From the NCBI GenBank assembly GCA_946626605.1, contig CAMOUL010000021.1, positions 1 through 32,460 of the forward strand: a stretch of DNA of 32,460 nucleotides, written 5' to 3'. Shown here piece after piece: positions 22,092 through 30,117 of the stretch. The position numbers and the translations under genes were made by a program. The DNA comes from an uncultured Bacteroidales bacterium (GTDB lineage Bacteria; Bacteroidota; Bacteroidia; Bacteroidales; Paludibacteraceae). The notes beneath the pieces are model-generated. The model had not been told where the DNA came from, did not search any database, and saw only the letters and a program-made list of their open reading frames with translations. How positions within the stretch are numbered: position 1 is the stretch's first letter; every line of letters starts with the position of its first letter.

Positions 22092-22099
22092 CAAAGGTA
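22092..22099 (-). promoter_or_regulatory. -7 element for the gldD operon
   Basis: TACCTTTG on the minus strand, 20 nt before the gldD start. No good TTTG is seen at the usual 20-nt spacing; that area is occupied by an AAAATTA heptamer repeat. Confidence 0.5.
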
Positions 22100-22111
22100 A
22101 TATATTTAATT

Positions 22112-22138
22112 CAAAATTAAAAATTAAAAATTAAAAAA
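22112..22138. repeat. AAAATTA heptamer repeat upstream of gldD
   Basis: Three to four 7-bp units in the divergent spacer between gldD and the manC-like gene, just where the gldD -33 element would lie. Confidence 0.7.
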
Positions 22139-22190
22139 TCCGGTTAAAAGTGAGAAAATCACACTTTTTTATAAAAAAAGTACGTGCGCG

Positions 22191-22222
22191 CTTGCGTAAT
22201 TAAAAAAAAGGTTGTATCTTTG
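22191..22222 (+). promoter_or_regulatory. Promoter for the mannose-1-phosphate guanylyltransferase gene
   Basis: Plus strand: CTTGCGTAA beginning at 22191, 20 nt, then TATCTTTG at 22215-22222, about 68 nt before the start codon. Confidence 0.75.
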
Positions 22223-22290
22223 TACGCTTTTAGCATAAGGTAAACCTTTGGGAACCACAAAAAACCATAAAAAACACACATTAAATATTT

Positions 22291-23448
22291 ATGATGAGTA
22301 AGAAAGAAAATAATTATTGCGTGATCATGGCCGGCGGCGTTGGCAGTCGTTTCTGGCCGTTCAGCAGAGAGGAGAAGCCGAAACAGTTCTTGGATTTTTT
22401 CGGCACCGGCAGAAGTTTATTGCAGATGACGATAGACCGTTTCAGGCCGATTGTACCGGTGGAGAACATGTTTATCGTGACGAATATCACATACAAACAT
22501 TTGATATTGGAGCAAGTGCCGGACATCAAAGAGAGCCAGATTTTATGCGAACCGGCAAGACGCAACACGGCGCCGTGTATCGCTTATGCGACAGCTCATA
22601 TCCGGGCGTTATGTCTGCGCAGGGCCGGCCTGACCGCGGCTAATCAAGACTGGACTCGACCGGAGATGAAGGCTAATATCGTCGTGGCGGCGAGCGATCA
22701 TCTGATTTTGGAGGAAGAGAAATTCCGGCAGGCCATCCTGAAGGCGTTTGACTTCGTAAGTGAGAACAACGCGATCTGTACGCTCGGCATGCAACCGACA
22801 CGACCGGAGACGGGGTATGGGTATATCCAGTATATAAATGAGCGCTCGCAGAGCGAGCTCAATGATGGAATGAGCGCGGCAAAGCCGCTCAATGATGGTA
22901 TATATCCAGTGAAGACGTTTACGGAGAAACCGAATTTAGAGATGGCGAAAGTGTTCCTGGAGAGCGGCGATTTTCTATGGAACAGCGGAATCTTCATCTG
23001 GAATCTGCAGACCATCAGCGAGGCGTTCCGATATCTGCTGCCGGAAGTAGCGGACCGTTTCCGCGAGGGCGAGTTACTGATGGGCACGGACAAAGAGGAA
23101 GATTTCATCGAGGAGATGTTTCCCAAATGCCCGAATATCAGTATTGACTACGGCATCATGGAGAAGGCGGACAATGTGTACGTCATGCCGTCGAGTTTCG
23201 GATGGAGCGATCTCGGTACCTGGGGCAGCTTATACGAGTTGAGTGAGAAAGACGAGGACGGCAACGTGAGTCTGCACAGCGAGGCACATTTCCATGAGGC
23301 GAAAGGTAATATCGTCGTGCTGGAGCCCGGCAAGAAAGCGATCGTGCAAGGCGTGGAGGACATGATTATTGTAGAGGAGAAGGGCGCGTTGCTGGTTTGC
23401 AAGAAAGCCGAGGAGCAGCGGATCAAGCAGTTCGTGAGCGAATTATAA
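22291..23448 (+). CDS. manC: Mannose-1-phosphate guanylyltransferase
   Basis: Makes GDP-mannose from mannose-1-phosphate and GTP, a precursor for surface glycans. The 385-residue product carries the nucleotidyltransferase signature MAGGVGSRFWPFSREEKPKQF (residues 13-33), EPARRNTAPCIAYA, VVAASDHLI, PETGYGYIQ, KTFTEKP, WNSGIFIWN, SIDYGIMEKA and GWSDLGTWGSLYE. It ends after the transferase domain, without the isomerase domain of two-domain ManC. Residues about 184-206 (ERSQSELNDGMSAAKPLNDG) interrupt the spot where GYIQ normally leads quickly to the FTEKP strand and are repeat-encoded; LRRAGLTAANQDWTRPE near 111-127 may be another insertion. Either of two adjacent ATGs (22291, 22294) could be the start. 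Confidence 0.93.
   Translation: MMSKKENNYCVIMAGGVGSRFWPFSREEKPKQFLDFFGTGRSLLQMTIDRFRPIVPVENMFIVTNITYKHLILEQVPDIKESQILCEPARRNTAPCIAYATAHIRALCLRRAGLTAANQDWTRPEMKANIVVAASDHLILEEEKFRQAILKAFDFVSENNAICTLGMQPTRPETGYGYIQYINERSQSELNDGMSAAKPLNDGIYPVKTFTEKPNLEMAKVFLESGDFLWNSGIFIWNLQTISEAFRYLLPEVADRFREGELLMGTDKEEDFIEEMFPKCPNISIDYGIMEKADNVYVMPSSFGWSDLGTWGSLYELSEKDEDGNVSLHSEAHFHEAKGNIVVLEPGKKAIVQGVEDMIIVEEKGALLVCKKAEEQRIKQFVSEL
22838..22909. repeat. Two ~30-bp hairpin-bearing units inside manC
   Basis: Two consecutive units of the form atgagcgc..gctcaatgatgg. Each contains its own inverted repeat (GCTCGC-aga-GCGAGC and GCGGC-aaa-GCCGC). They are in frame and encode an insertion of about 23 residues. Confidence 0.8.
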
Positions 23449-23486
23449 GCAAAACAAATAAATTACTTAATACATTAAATCACATC

Positions 23487-25478
23487 ATGAGTTATCTGAA
23501 TTTTGACAAGAAAGTACTTGTTAATCTGGAGCGGTCGCTTCAGAAAGAGATGATTCGAACGAACCGTGCAGGGGTGTATAACTCGACCACGTTGGTCGAT
23601 TGCAACACCCGTAAGTACCACGGCCAGTTGGTGATGCCTATACCGGAGATCGGAGACGACAATTTCGTTCTGCTGAGTTCTCTGGATGAAACGGTGATCC
23701 AACACGGTGCGGAGTTCAACTTAGGCCTGCACGAGTACGGCGAGAACCATTTCAGTCCGAACGGGCACAAGTACATTCGCGAGTTCGACTGCGAGTTGAT
23801 CTCCAAGACCGTTTATCGCGTGGGCGCGATGGTATTAGAGAAAGAGCGGTTGCTGGTTAGTTTTGAGCCTCGCGTCTTAATCCGCTACACATTGTTAGAG
23901 AGTGGTAGTCCGACGGTCATCCGTTTCCGTCCGTTCTTAGCTTTCCGTAGCGTGAATGAGTTGACGCACGAGAACCCGTTGGCTAATCCAAACATGGACG
24001 AGTGCGAGAACGGAAGGTTCAACCGGATGTATCCGGGTTTCCCGACGCTGTACATGCAGTTCAGCAAGGCCGTGGAGTATCATCATGACCCGCAGTGGTA
24101 CAAGGATATCGTGTACCGCAAGGAGAGGGAACGCGGTTATGCGTTCAAGGAGGATCTGCTGGTACCGGGATATTTCGAGTTGCCGATGAAAAAAGGCGAG
24201 AGTATCATCTTCGCAGCCGGCGTGACGGAATGCAAGACCGCGAGTCTGAAAGCCACCTGGAAGAAAGAGTTAGAGCGCCGGAACAAGCGTCTTGACATGT
24301 TCTCGACTCTGAAGAACAGCGCGAGCCAGTTCTACAAACGCGAAGGCGACAAATGCTATCTGTTAGCCGGCTTCCCGTGGTTCCATGCGGATGCCCGTAA
24401 CACGTTCTTCGCGACGCCGAGTTGTACGTTAGATATCGACCGCCCGGAGTACTGGGACGCCATCATCAACAAGACCGCTACCGGCGAGATACTGAATTTC
24501 ATGAACGGTCGCGGCAACGAGATCAAGACGACAGGCATGGATGAGCCGGATGCGTTGTTATGGTTCGTTCGTGCGATACAGAAATATGCGCATAAGTATT
24601 CGGTTCGCGAGGCGGCGGATTTGTATGGTCAGCTCTGTCTGGACATCGTCAATTGGTACCGCAAGCAGAACCATCCGCGGGCTAAGTTACACCAGAACGG
24701 CTTGTTGTGGGTCGATGGTACGCAACGTCCGGCTACGTGGATGAACGCGACGGAGAACGGTTGGCCGATCACCCCGCGAACGGGTTATGTCGTAGAGATC
24801 AATGCGTTATGGTACAACGCGATGCGGTTCACCGCAGAGATGCTGCGCGAGATGGGCAAAGAGACCAGTGCGGACCTCATGGAGTATCAGGCAGAGATCA
24901 CGAAGGACGCTTTTGTCAAGACCTTCTGGAACGGCGTTTATCTGAACGACTACGTGTTAGACGGTTACGAGAACCGCGAGGTAAGACCGAACCAGATCTG
25001 GGCAGCCGGTCTGCCGTACAGTCCGCTGGATAAGAAACAGCAGAAAGCAGTAGTGGATATCTGTACGAAAGAGTTGCTGACGCCGAAGGGCTTGCGTACG
25101 CTGAGCCCGAAGAGCGGCGACTACCGTCCTGTCTACCGCGGCGGCCAGCAGGAACGCGACCGGAATTTCCATAACGGACCGGTTTGGCCGTTCACGATTG
25201 CGGCGTATGCCCGTGCGTATATGAACGTATATAAGTACAGCGGTATCAGCTTCATGGAGCGACTGTTGGTCGGTTTCGAGGCTGAGATGGACCAGCTGAC
25301 GATCGGAACGCTGAACGAGATGTACGACGGCAACCCGCCTTACAAAGGCCATGGCGGCATGAGTTATGCGCCAAGCGTAGCGGCTGTAATCAGCGTGATG
25401 GATACGCTGAAGAAGTATCAATTAGAAGAAAGCGAAAAGTCGAAAGTCGAAAGCGAAGGAAAGGAGGCAGACAAATGA
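23487..25478 (+). CDS. Glycogen debranching enzyme (amylo-alpha-1,6-glucosidase type)
   Basis: A 663-residue cytoplasmic enzyme of the bacterial GDE/GH133 type that removes alpha-1,6 branch residues of glycogen. The N-terminal domain has TTLVDCNTRKYHGQLV (residues ~34-49); the C-terminal (alpha/alpha)6 domain has LAGFPWFHADARNTFFATP, MDEPDALLWFVRAIQKY (~351), NGLLWVDGTQRPATWMNA (~404), GYVVEINALWYNAMRF, RPNQIWAAGLPYSPL and NGPVWPFTIAAYARAY. The ATG at 23487 is preferred; the upstream frame lies within the manC end. The GT4 gene overlaps its stop (ATGA). The last ~15 residues (EESEKSKVESEGKEADK) form a charged tail encoded by a heptamer repeat. Confidence 0.92.
   Translation: MSYLNFDKKVLVNLERSLQKEMIRTNRAGVYNSTTLVDCNTRKYHGQLVMPIPEIGDDNFVLLSSLDETVIQHGAEFNLGLHEYGENHFSPNGHKYIREFDCELISKTVYRVGAMVLEKERLLVSFEPRVLIRYTLLESGSPTVIRFRPFLAFRSVNELTHENPLANPNMDECENGRFNRMYPGFPTLYMQFSKAVEYHHDPQWYKDIVYRKERERGYAFKEDLLVPGYFELPMKKGESIIFAAGVTECKTASLKATWKKELERRNKRLDMFSTLKNSASQFYKREGDKCYLLAGFPWFHADARNTFFATPSCTLDIDRPEYWDAIINKTATGEILNFMNGRGNEIKTTGMDEPDALLWFVRAIQKYAHKYSVREAADLYGQLCLDIVNWYRKQNHPRAKLHQNGLLWVDGTQRPATWMNATENGWPITPRTGYVVEINALWYNAMRFTAEMLREMGKETSADLMEYQAEITKDAFVKTFWNGVYLNDYVLDGYENREVRPNQIWAAGLPYSPLDKKQQKAVVDICTKELLTPKGLRTLSPKSGDYRPVYRGGQQERDRNFHNGPVWPFTIAAYARAYMNVYKYSGISFMERLLVGFEAEMDQLTIGTLNEMYDGNPPYKGHGGMSYAPSVAAVISVMDTLKKYQLEESEKSKVESEGKEADK
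25427..25463. repeat. Heptamer repeat (AGTCGAA) encoding the debranching-enzyme tail
   Basis: Degenerate units gaaaagt, cgaaagt, cgaaagc, gaaggaa. It precedes the stop codon and the overlapping start of the GT4 gene. Confidence 0.7.
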
Positions 25479-26737
25479 AAGCGTTAATGTTTGGATGGGA
25501 GTTTCCTCCTCATATCTTAGGTGGTTTAGGAACGGCGAGTTATGGTCTGACCCGTGGTATGGCACAGCAGCCTGACATGGAGATCACGTTCGTCATCCCA
25601 AAGCCTTGGGGCGATGAGGACCAGAGTTTCCTGCGTATCATCGGTGCGAACAGTGTGCCTATCGTATGGAAAGAAAACAGCTATGACTACGTCAAGCAAC
25701 GCATGGAGGGCAAGATGAGCCCCGAAGAGTATTTCCATTTCCGCAACGGTATTCATTACGACTACCGCCGCATCGGAACGGATGACTTGGGCTGCGTGGG
25801 TTTCTCGGGTCGTTACCCGGACAACCTGATCGAAGAGATCGGCAACTACGAAGCCGTAGCAAGCGTGTTAGCGCACAGTCTGGACTTTGATATCATCCAC
25901 AGTCATGACTGGCTGACTTATCCTGCCGGCGTGTTTGCGAAGCAGATCAGCGGTAAGCCATTAGTAATCCACGTTCACGCGACCGATTTCGACCGCAGCC
26001 GCGGTAATGTGAACCCGACGGTTTACGCGATTGAGAAACGCGGCATGGACGAAGCGGATCATATCATATGCGTAAGTAACCTGACGAGACGGACGGTGAT
26101 CGAGAAATACGGCATCGATCCGCGTAAGGTAAGTACGGTGCACAATGCCGTAGAGCCGTTGGCGCATCCCGAGGAGTTCACGAAGCCTGAGCGCAAAGAC
26201 AAGCTTGTCACGTTCCTTGGCCGTATCACGATGCAGAAAGGTCCGGAGTATTTCGTAGAGGCCGCAGCAAGGGTATTGAGCAAGACGGACGGCGTACGAT
26301 TTGTGATGGCCGGAAGCGGCGACAAGATGACGGAGATGATCGATCTCGTAGCCAAACGCGGCATCGCGGATAAGTTCCACTTCCCGGGCTTCATGCGCGG
26401 CAAGCAGGTACAGGAGATGTTAGCAATGAGCGACGTATATATCATGCCGTCTGTGAGCGAGCCTTTCGGTATCAGTCCGCTGGAAGCGATGCAGGTCGGC
26501 TGTCCGTCGATCATCAGCCACCAGTCCGGCTGCGCAGAGATCCTGCAACATGCCATCAAGACCGACTACTGGGACATCGACGCCATGGCGGACGCTATCT
26601 ACGCGATTGTCAAGTATCCGGCGATGTACAAGAGTCTGCATGAGTTAGGCATGGCGGAGGTCAACAATATCAAGTGGTCCGACGCCGGACTCAAAGTGCG
26701 CAGGATCTACGACGGAGTAATCAATCATACGTTGTGA
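25475..26737 (+). CDS. GT4-family glycosyltransferase, glycogen-synthase-like
   Basis: A 420-residue GT-B enzyme. The start MKALMFGWEFPPHILGGLGTA holds the glycine-rich sugar-acceptor loop; HSHDWLTYPAG and VIHVHATDFDR follow; the C-terminal half has VTFLGRITMQKGPEYFVEAA and the E-x7-E motif in SEPFGISPLEAMQVGCPS (Glu about 329 and 337), which binds the nucleotide sugar. Its place between a debranching enzyme and a GH57 amylase, the standard Bacteroidetes set, suggests alpha-1,4-glucan synthesis, though donor specificity is inferred. Translationally coupled to the debranching enzyme through an ATGA overlap. Confidence 0.88.
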   Translation: MKALMFGWEFPPHILGGLGTASYGLTRGMAQQPDMEITFVIPKPWGDEDQSFLRIIGANSVPIVWKENSYDYVKQRMEGKMSPEEYFHFRNGIHYDYRRIGTDDLGCVGFSGRYPDNLIEEIGNYEAVASVLAHSLDFDIIHSHDWLTYPAGVFAKQISGKPLVIHVHATDFDRSRGNVNPTVYAIEKRGMDEADHIICVSNLTRRTVIEKYGIDPRKVSTVHNAVEPLAHPEEFTKPERKDKLVTFLGRITMQKGPEYFVEAAARVLSKTDGVRFVMAGSGDKMTEMIDLVAKRGIADKFHFPGFMRGKQVQEMLAMSDVYIMPSVSEPFGISPLEAMQVGCPSIISHQSGCAEILQHAIKTDYWDIDAMADAIYAIVKYPAMYKSLHELGMAEVNNIKWSDAGLKVRRIYDGVINHTL

Positions 26738-26799
26738 TTTACCATTTGGACATTTACCATTTGGTCATTTATTTAGAAATTTAACCATTTAGTAATTTT
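26738..26799. repeat. Heptamer repeat (CATTTAC/CATTTGG) in the GT4-GH57 spacer
   Basis: Units atttacc, atttgga, catttac, catttggt, catttatt, accattta starting directly after the GT4 stop codon. Same family as 20240-20303 and 20733-20798. Confidence 0.9.
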
Positions 26800-26806
26800 T
26801 AAAGAT

Positions 26807-28075
26807 ATGAAAAATATATGTTTTTGCTTCCAGATGCACGCACCGTACCGTCTGAAGCGCTATCGTTTCTTCGAGATCGGCCATGACCACTACTACTACG
26901 ACGATATGGCTACCGAGGAGCACGTTAACTGGCTGGTGCAGACCTCGTACCTGCCGCTTTGCCAGACCATCCGCGACATGATCAACCTCAGCAAGGGTAA
27001 GTTCCATTGCGCCATCAGCGTGAGCGGAACGATGATCGAGATGTTCGAGCAGTTCAACCCGGAGATGATCGATATCCTCAAGGAGTTGGCGGCTACCAAG
27101 GCCGTAGAGTTCCTCGCAACGCCGTACAGCTATTCGCTGGCATCGGAGTACAACGCAGAGGAGTTCAAGGAGCAGTTGAAGTTCCAGGGCGAGCTGGTAG
27201 AGACCATCTTAGGCGTGAAGGCACAGAGCGTATGGAACACCGAGTTGCTGTACACCGACGAGGAGGCTTATAACCTGAACAAGATGGGTTACAAAGTGAT
27301 CCTGAGCGAGGGTGCCAAGCACGTGCTGAGTTGGAAGACGCCGAACAAGGTCTATCAATCCGCAGGCGCACCGAAGATGAAGGTGTTGTTGCGTAACACG
27401 AACCTCAGCGACGAGTTGAGTTTCCATTTCTCAGATCCGGGATGGGGAAACTACCCTATTGACGCAGAGAAATACGCCAACCAGCTGAAAGCGTTGCCGG
27501 AAGGCGAAGATATCATCAATATATGGGTTGGTGCAGAGACTTTCGGTATCCGTCAGAACGCCGGAAGCGGTATCTTCGATTTCCTGAAGGCGCTGCCGTA
27601 CTTCGCTTTGGAGCGCGAGATGGGCTTCATGACGCCGAGCGAGGCTGCGAAGAAGTTAGCCGCTGAGGACGTACTGTCGAGTCCGTATCCGTTGACCTGG
27701 AGCGGTGAGGCAAAGGACCTGAGCGTCTATACGGGTAATGACCTGCAACAAGAGGCGCTTAACAAGTTGTACGCTGTCGCAGAGCGCGTACACCTGTGTC
27801 AGGACAAGAATCTGAAGACTAACTGGCTGCGTCTGCAGGACGTTAACTACCTGCACTATATGAATCACATCGACCAGGGCGAGACGCAGTATGAGTCGGC
27901 TTACGACGCGTTCATCAATTATATGAACGTGCTGTCCGACTTCCTGCAGACGGTAGAAGAGCAGTACCCGACGACCATCGAGAACGAAGAGTTGAACGAG
28001 TTGCTCAAGACCATCCGCAACCAGGAAGAGGAGATTCAGAAACTGAACGAGAAGCTCAAGAAAGCAAAGAAATAA
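26807..28075 (+). CDS. GH57-family alpha-amylase-like glycoside hydrolase
   Basis: A 422-residue cytoplasmic enzyme acting on alpha-glucans, third of the glycogen set. Recognisable GH57 regions: FQMHAPYRLKRYRFFEIG (region 1; the usual H-Q-P reads H-A-P), AISVSGTMIEMF, SVWNTELLYT with the presumed nucleophile Glu about 145, LSFHFSDPGWGNYP containing the presumed general-acid Asp, and GAETFGIRQNAGSGIFDFLKALP (region 5). The last ~45 residues (EELNELLKTIRNQEEEIQKLNEKLKKAKK in part) form a coiled coil. No signal peptide. Separated from the GT4 gene by a 62-nt repeat spacer and presumably co-transcribed. Confidence 0.88.
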   Translation: MKNICFCFQMHAPYRLKRYRFFEIGHDHYYYDDMATEEHVNWLVQTSYLPLCQTIRDMINLSKGKFHCAISVSGTMIEMFEQFNPEMIDILKELAATKAVEFLATPYSYSLASEYNAEEFKEQLKFQGELVETILGVKAQSVWNTELLYTDEEAYNLNKMGYKVILSEGAKHVLSWKTPNKVYQSAGAPKMKVLLRNTNLSDELSFHFSDPGWGNYPIDAEKYANQLKALPEGEDIINIWVGAETFGIRQNAGSGIFDFLKALPYFALEREMGFMTPSEAAKKLAAEDVLSSPYPLTWSGEAKDLSVYTGNDLQQEALNKLYAVAERVHLCQDKNLKTNWLRLQDVNYLHYMNHIDQGETQYESAYDAFINYMNVLSDFLQTVEEQYPTTIENEELNELLKTIRNQEEEIQKLNEKLKKAKK

Positions 28076-28079
28076 AAGC

Positions 28080-28119
28080 CTACCCTCTACCCCTCCGTAA
28101 AAGGAGGGGATAACGGGTG
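28080..28119. repeat. CCCCTCC palindromic repeat between GH57 and porin genes
   Basis: An inverted repeat CCCCTCC-gtaaaa-GGAGGGG flanked by accctct and ataacggg. It runs into the GTG start of the porin gene and resembles the palindromic part of the insertion inside dus at 17531-17571. There is no T run, so it is not a typical terminator. Confidence 0.75.
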
Positions 28120-30075
28120 AGTACAAGATTGAATAGACGTTTTCTCATAGTATTAGTACTGTTGGCAGCGACCATTATGGCCGCTGCCAAGCCGCCCCGT
28201 GTGCGGACAGTAGTGCGTACCTGGCAAATGCCGGGGTATAGCGCAGTAGCGGACACGACGGTCTTCATGGACACGTTGATGCTGAACTATCACGACGTAG
28301 ATGTCCAGCAGAACTACTCGATCAGCAGCGCGACGAACGGCAACGTGCTGGTCTCGCCGATTGAGTCGAGAGTCGTGAACGACAGGCTGAAGACGATAGA
28401 TGACCCGTTCGCGTGGAGCCTCACGCCGTACGTCACTACGCCGCAGCAACAACGGTATTTTAATACGACAACCCCTTTCTCTACCGTGGCGTACAAGAAA
28501 GGTTTCGTGACGGGCCATGAGGAGAACGATATCGATTTTCTTTTCACGGGCAATATCAACCGGAAGCTAAACCTGGGTCTGGAGATGGACTACCTCAGTT
28601 CGATGGGGCACTATGCCAACACGGCGGGTAAATTATTCCGCGGATCGGTCTGGGGCAGCTACACGGGCAACCACTATAGTATGCACGCCGCGTTCGGGTG
28701 GAGCCGGTTGAACTCGTTTGACAACGGAGGACTGAGAGACGTAGCGGATCTAAGCAGCTCGTTGAATGCGGAAGATATACCGGTTCGGCTCAATGCGATG
28801 ACCGGTTATCGGTATATCAGCGGCTACCTGCACAATCAATACGCCATCACCAAAGAACGTGAGTACCACGACTCGATCGAGGTGATCGAAGATGGCAGGA
28901 GGGTCAAGAAAGACACTCTCAAAGTGGAGTACATCCCGCTGATGACCTTCTCTCATATCTTCGAGACCAACAACTCTAACAGGCGGTATATCGAGCAAAA
29001 CGCCCGCCAGGATTTCTACGACAAGACGTATTTCGACACCATCCGCACGAACGACACGACGGACGTACTGACGATTCGTAACACGATCGCCGTGACGTTC
29101 TCAGAGGCGTACAACACGAAACTGAAGTTCGGTGCGACGGTCTTCGCCATGAACGAATGTCAGCGGTTCCTGAACGACAGTGTGCCGTACGACAAAGACA
29201 GTATTTTCGATTACGTATGGACCAACAACACCTTCGTCGGCGGCGCGATCCACAAGCACAGCGGCGCGAACGTGCACTATAATGTAGAGGGGCAGGTTTG
29301 CGTCTTAGGATATAAGATCGGGGAGTTTGACGTACACGGCAAGTTAGAGACGAAGTTCAACGCCGGCAAGTATCCTTTTTATCTCTCCGCACGGGCGTAC
29401 GCGAAGAGCGAGACACCGAACAGGTATCTGCAGCACTATCGGTCTAACCATTTCGTATGGGATAATAACTTCGGCTTCACGTACCGGTTCTTAGGCGGCG
29501 CGACGGTCGCGTACCCGACCAAATGGGTGAAACCCAGGATTGATTTCAGTTTTGAGAACTTCACCAATCCTATTTATTTCAAAGCCGAGGACGGCTTGCC
29601 TTACCAGCACCGCGGCAATGTACAGATTATCACGGGAGAGGCAGGAGTAGATATCACCACCCCGTGGATTAACTTAGAGAACAAAGCTGTGATCCAACAC
29701 AGCACCAACGACAGCGTGATGCCGGTTCCGATGGTCATTTTGCAGCACAGGCTGTACTACCACGGTACTTGGTTCCGCGCGCTGGACGCGCAGATAGGTG
29801 TCGATGTTCGGTATTTCACCCGATACCACGCGCCGGTGCTTAACCCGGCGACAGGCATCTTCTGCACCCAGCAGGACGTGAACGTGGGTAACTACCCATG
29901 GATGAACGTTTATGCAAATTTCTACGTGCGATCAATCCGCTTGCGTTTCTTCGCACAATATCAGCACATAAACCACCTGTTTATGCGCTCCAACACGAAC
30001 TATCTGACCATGCCGGGCTATCCAACCAACAGGGATGTTTTTCGAGCAGGCTTGGCATGGCATTTTTATAATTAG
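28117..30075 (+). CDS. Bacteroidetes putative outer-membrane porin
   Basis: A 652-residue protein with a signal peptide (FLIVLVLLAATIMAAA, residues ~9-24) and a long series of amphipathic beta strands with alternating hydrophobic residues and aromatic girdles (NRKLNLGLEMDYLSS, GSVWGSYTGNHYSMHAAFGW, TAVSF-like VTFSEAYNTKLKFGATVFA, LYYHGTWFRALDAQIGVDV, SIRLRFFAQYQHINHLF), ending in GLAWHFYN with a terminal aromatic/Asn as in outer-membrane barrels. It fits the family annotated as putative porin in Bacteroidetes. GTG at 28117 is the only start that includes the signal peptide; it lies inside the palindromic repeat. Substrate unknown. Confidence 0.78.
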   Translation: MSTRLNRRFLIVLVLLAATIMAAAKPPRVRTVVRTWQMPGYSAVADTTVFMDTLMLNYHDVDVQQNYSISSATNGNVLVSPIESRVVNDRLKTIDDPFAWSLTPYVTTPQQQRYFNTTTPFSTVAYKKGFVTGHEENDIDFLFTGNINRKLNLGLEMDYLSSMGHYANTAGKLFRGSVWGSYTGNHYSMHAAFGWSRLNSFDNGGLRDVADLSSSLNAEDIPVRLNAMTGYRYISGYLHNQYAITKEREYHDSIEVIEDGRRVKKDTLKVEYIPLMTFSHIFETNNSNRRYIEQNARQDFYDKTYFDTIRTNDTTDVLTIRNTIAVTFSEAYNTKLKFGATVFAMNECQRFLNDSVPYDKDSIFDYVWTNNTFVGGAIHKHSGANVHYNVEGQVCVLGYKIGEFDVHGKLETKFNAGKYPFYLSARAYAKSETPNRYLQHYRSNHFVWDNNFGFTYRFLGGATVAYPTKWVKPRIDFSFENFTNPIYFKAEDGLPYQHRGNVQIITGEAGVDITTPWINLENKAVIQHSTNDSVMPVPMVILQHRLYYHGTWFRALDAQIGVDVRYFTRYHAPVLNPATGIFCTQQDVNVGNYPWMNVYANFYVRSIRLRFFAQYQHINHLFMRSNTNYLTMPGYPTNRDVFRAGLAWHFYN

Positions 30076-30117
30076 TCAAGAGACAAAAGTCAAGAGTTAA
30101 GAGATAAGAGTCAAGAG
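30076..30117. repeat. Heptamer repeat (AGTCAAG) upstream of the Clp gene
   Basis: Six units: agtcaag, agacaaa, agtcaag, agttaag, agataag, agtcaag. It fills the whole spacer between the porin stop and the ATG of the Clp gene, which begins inside the next unit. Confidence 0.92.

Noticed and set aside
28085..28110. Intrinsic terminator after the GH57 gene
   Set aside because: The hairpin is strong but is followed by ATAACGGG, not a T run, and the porin start lies within the same element.
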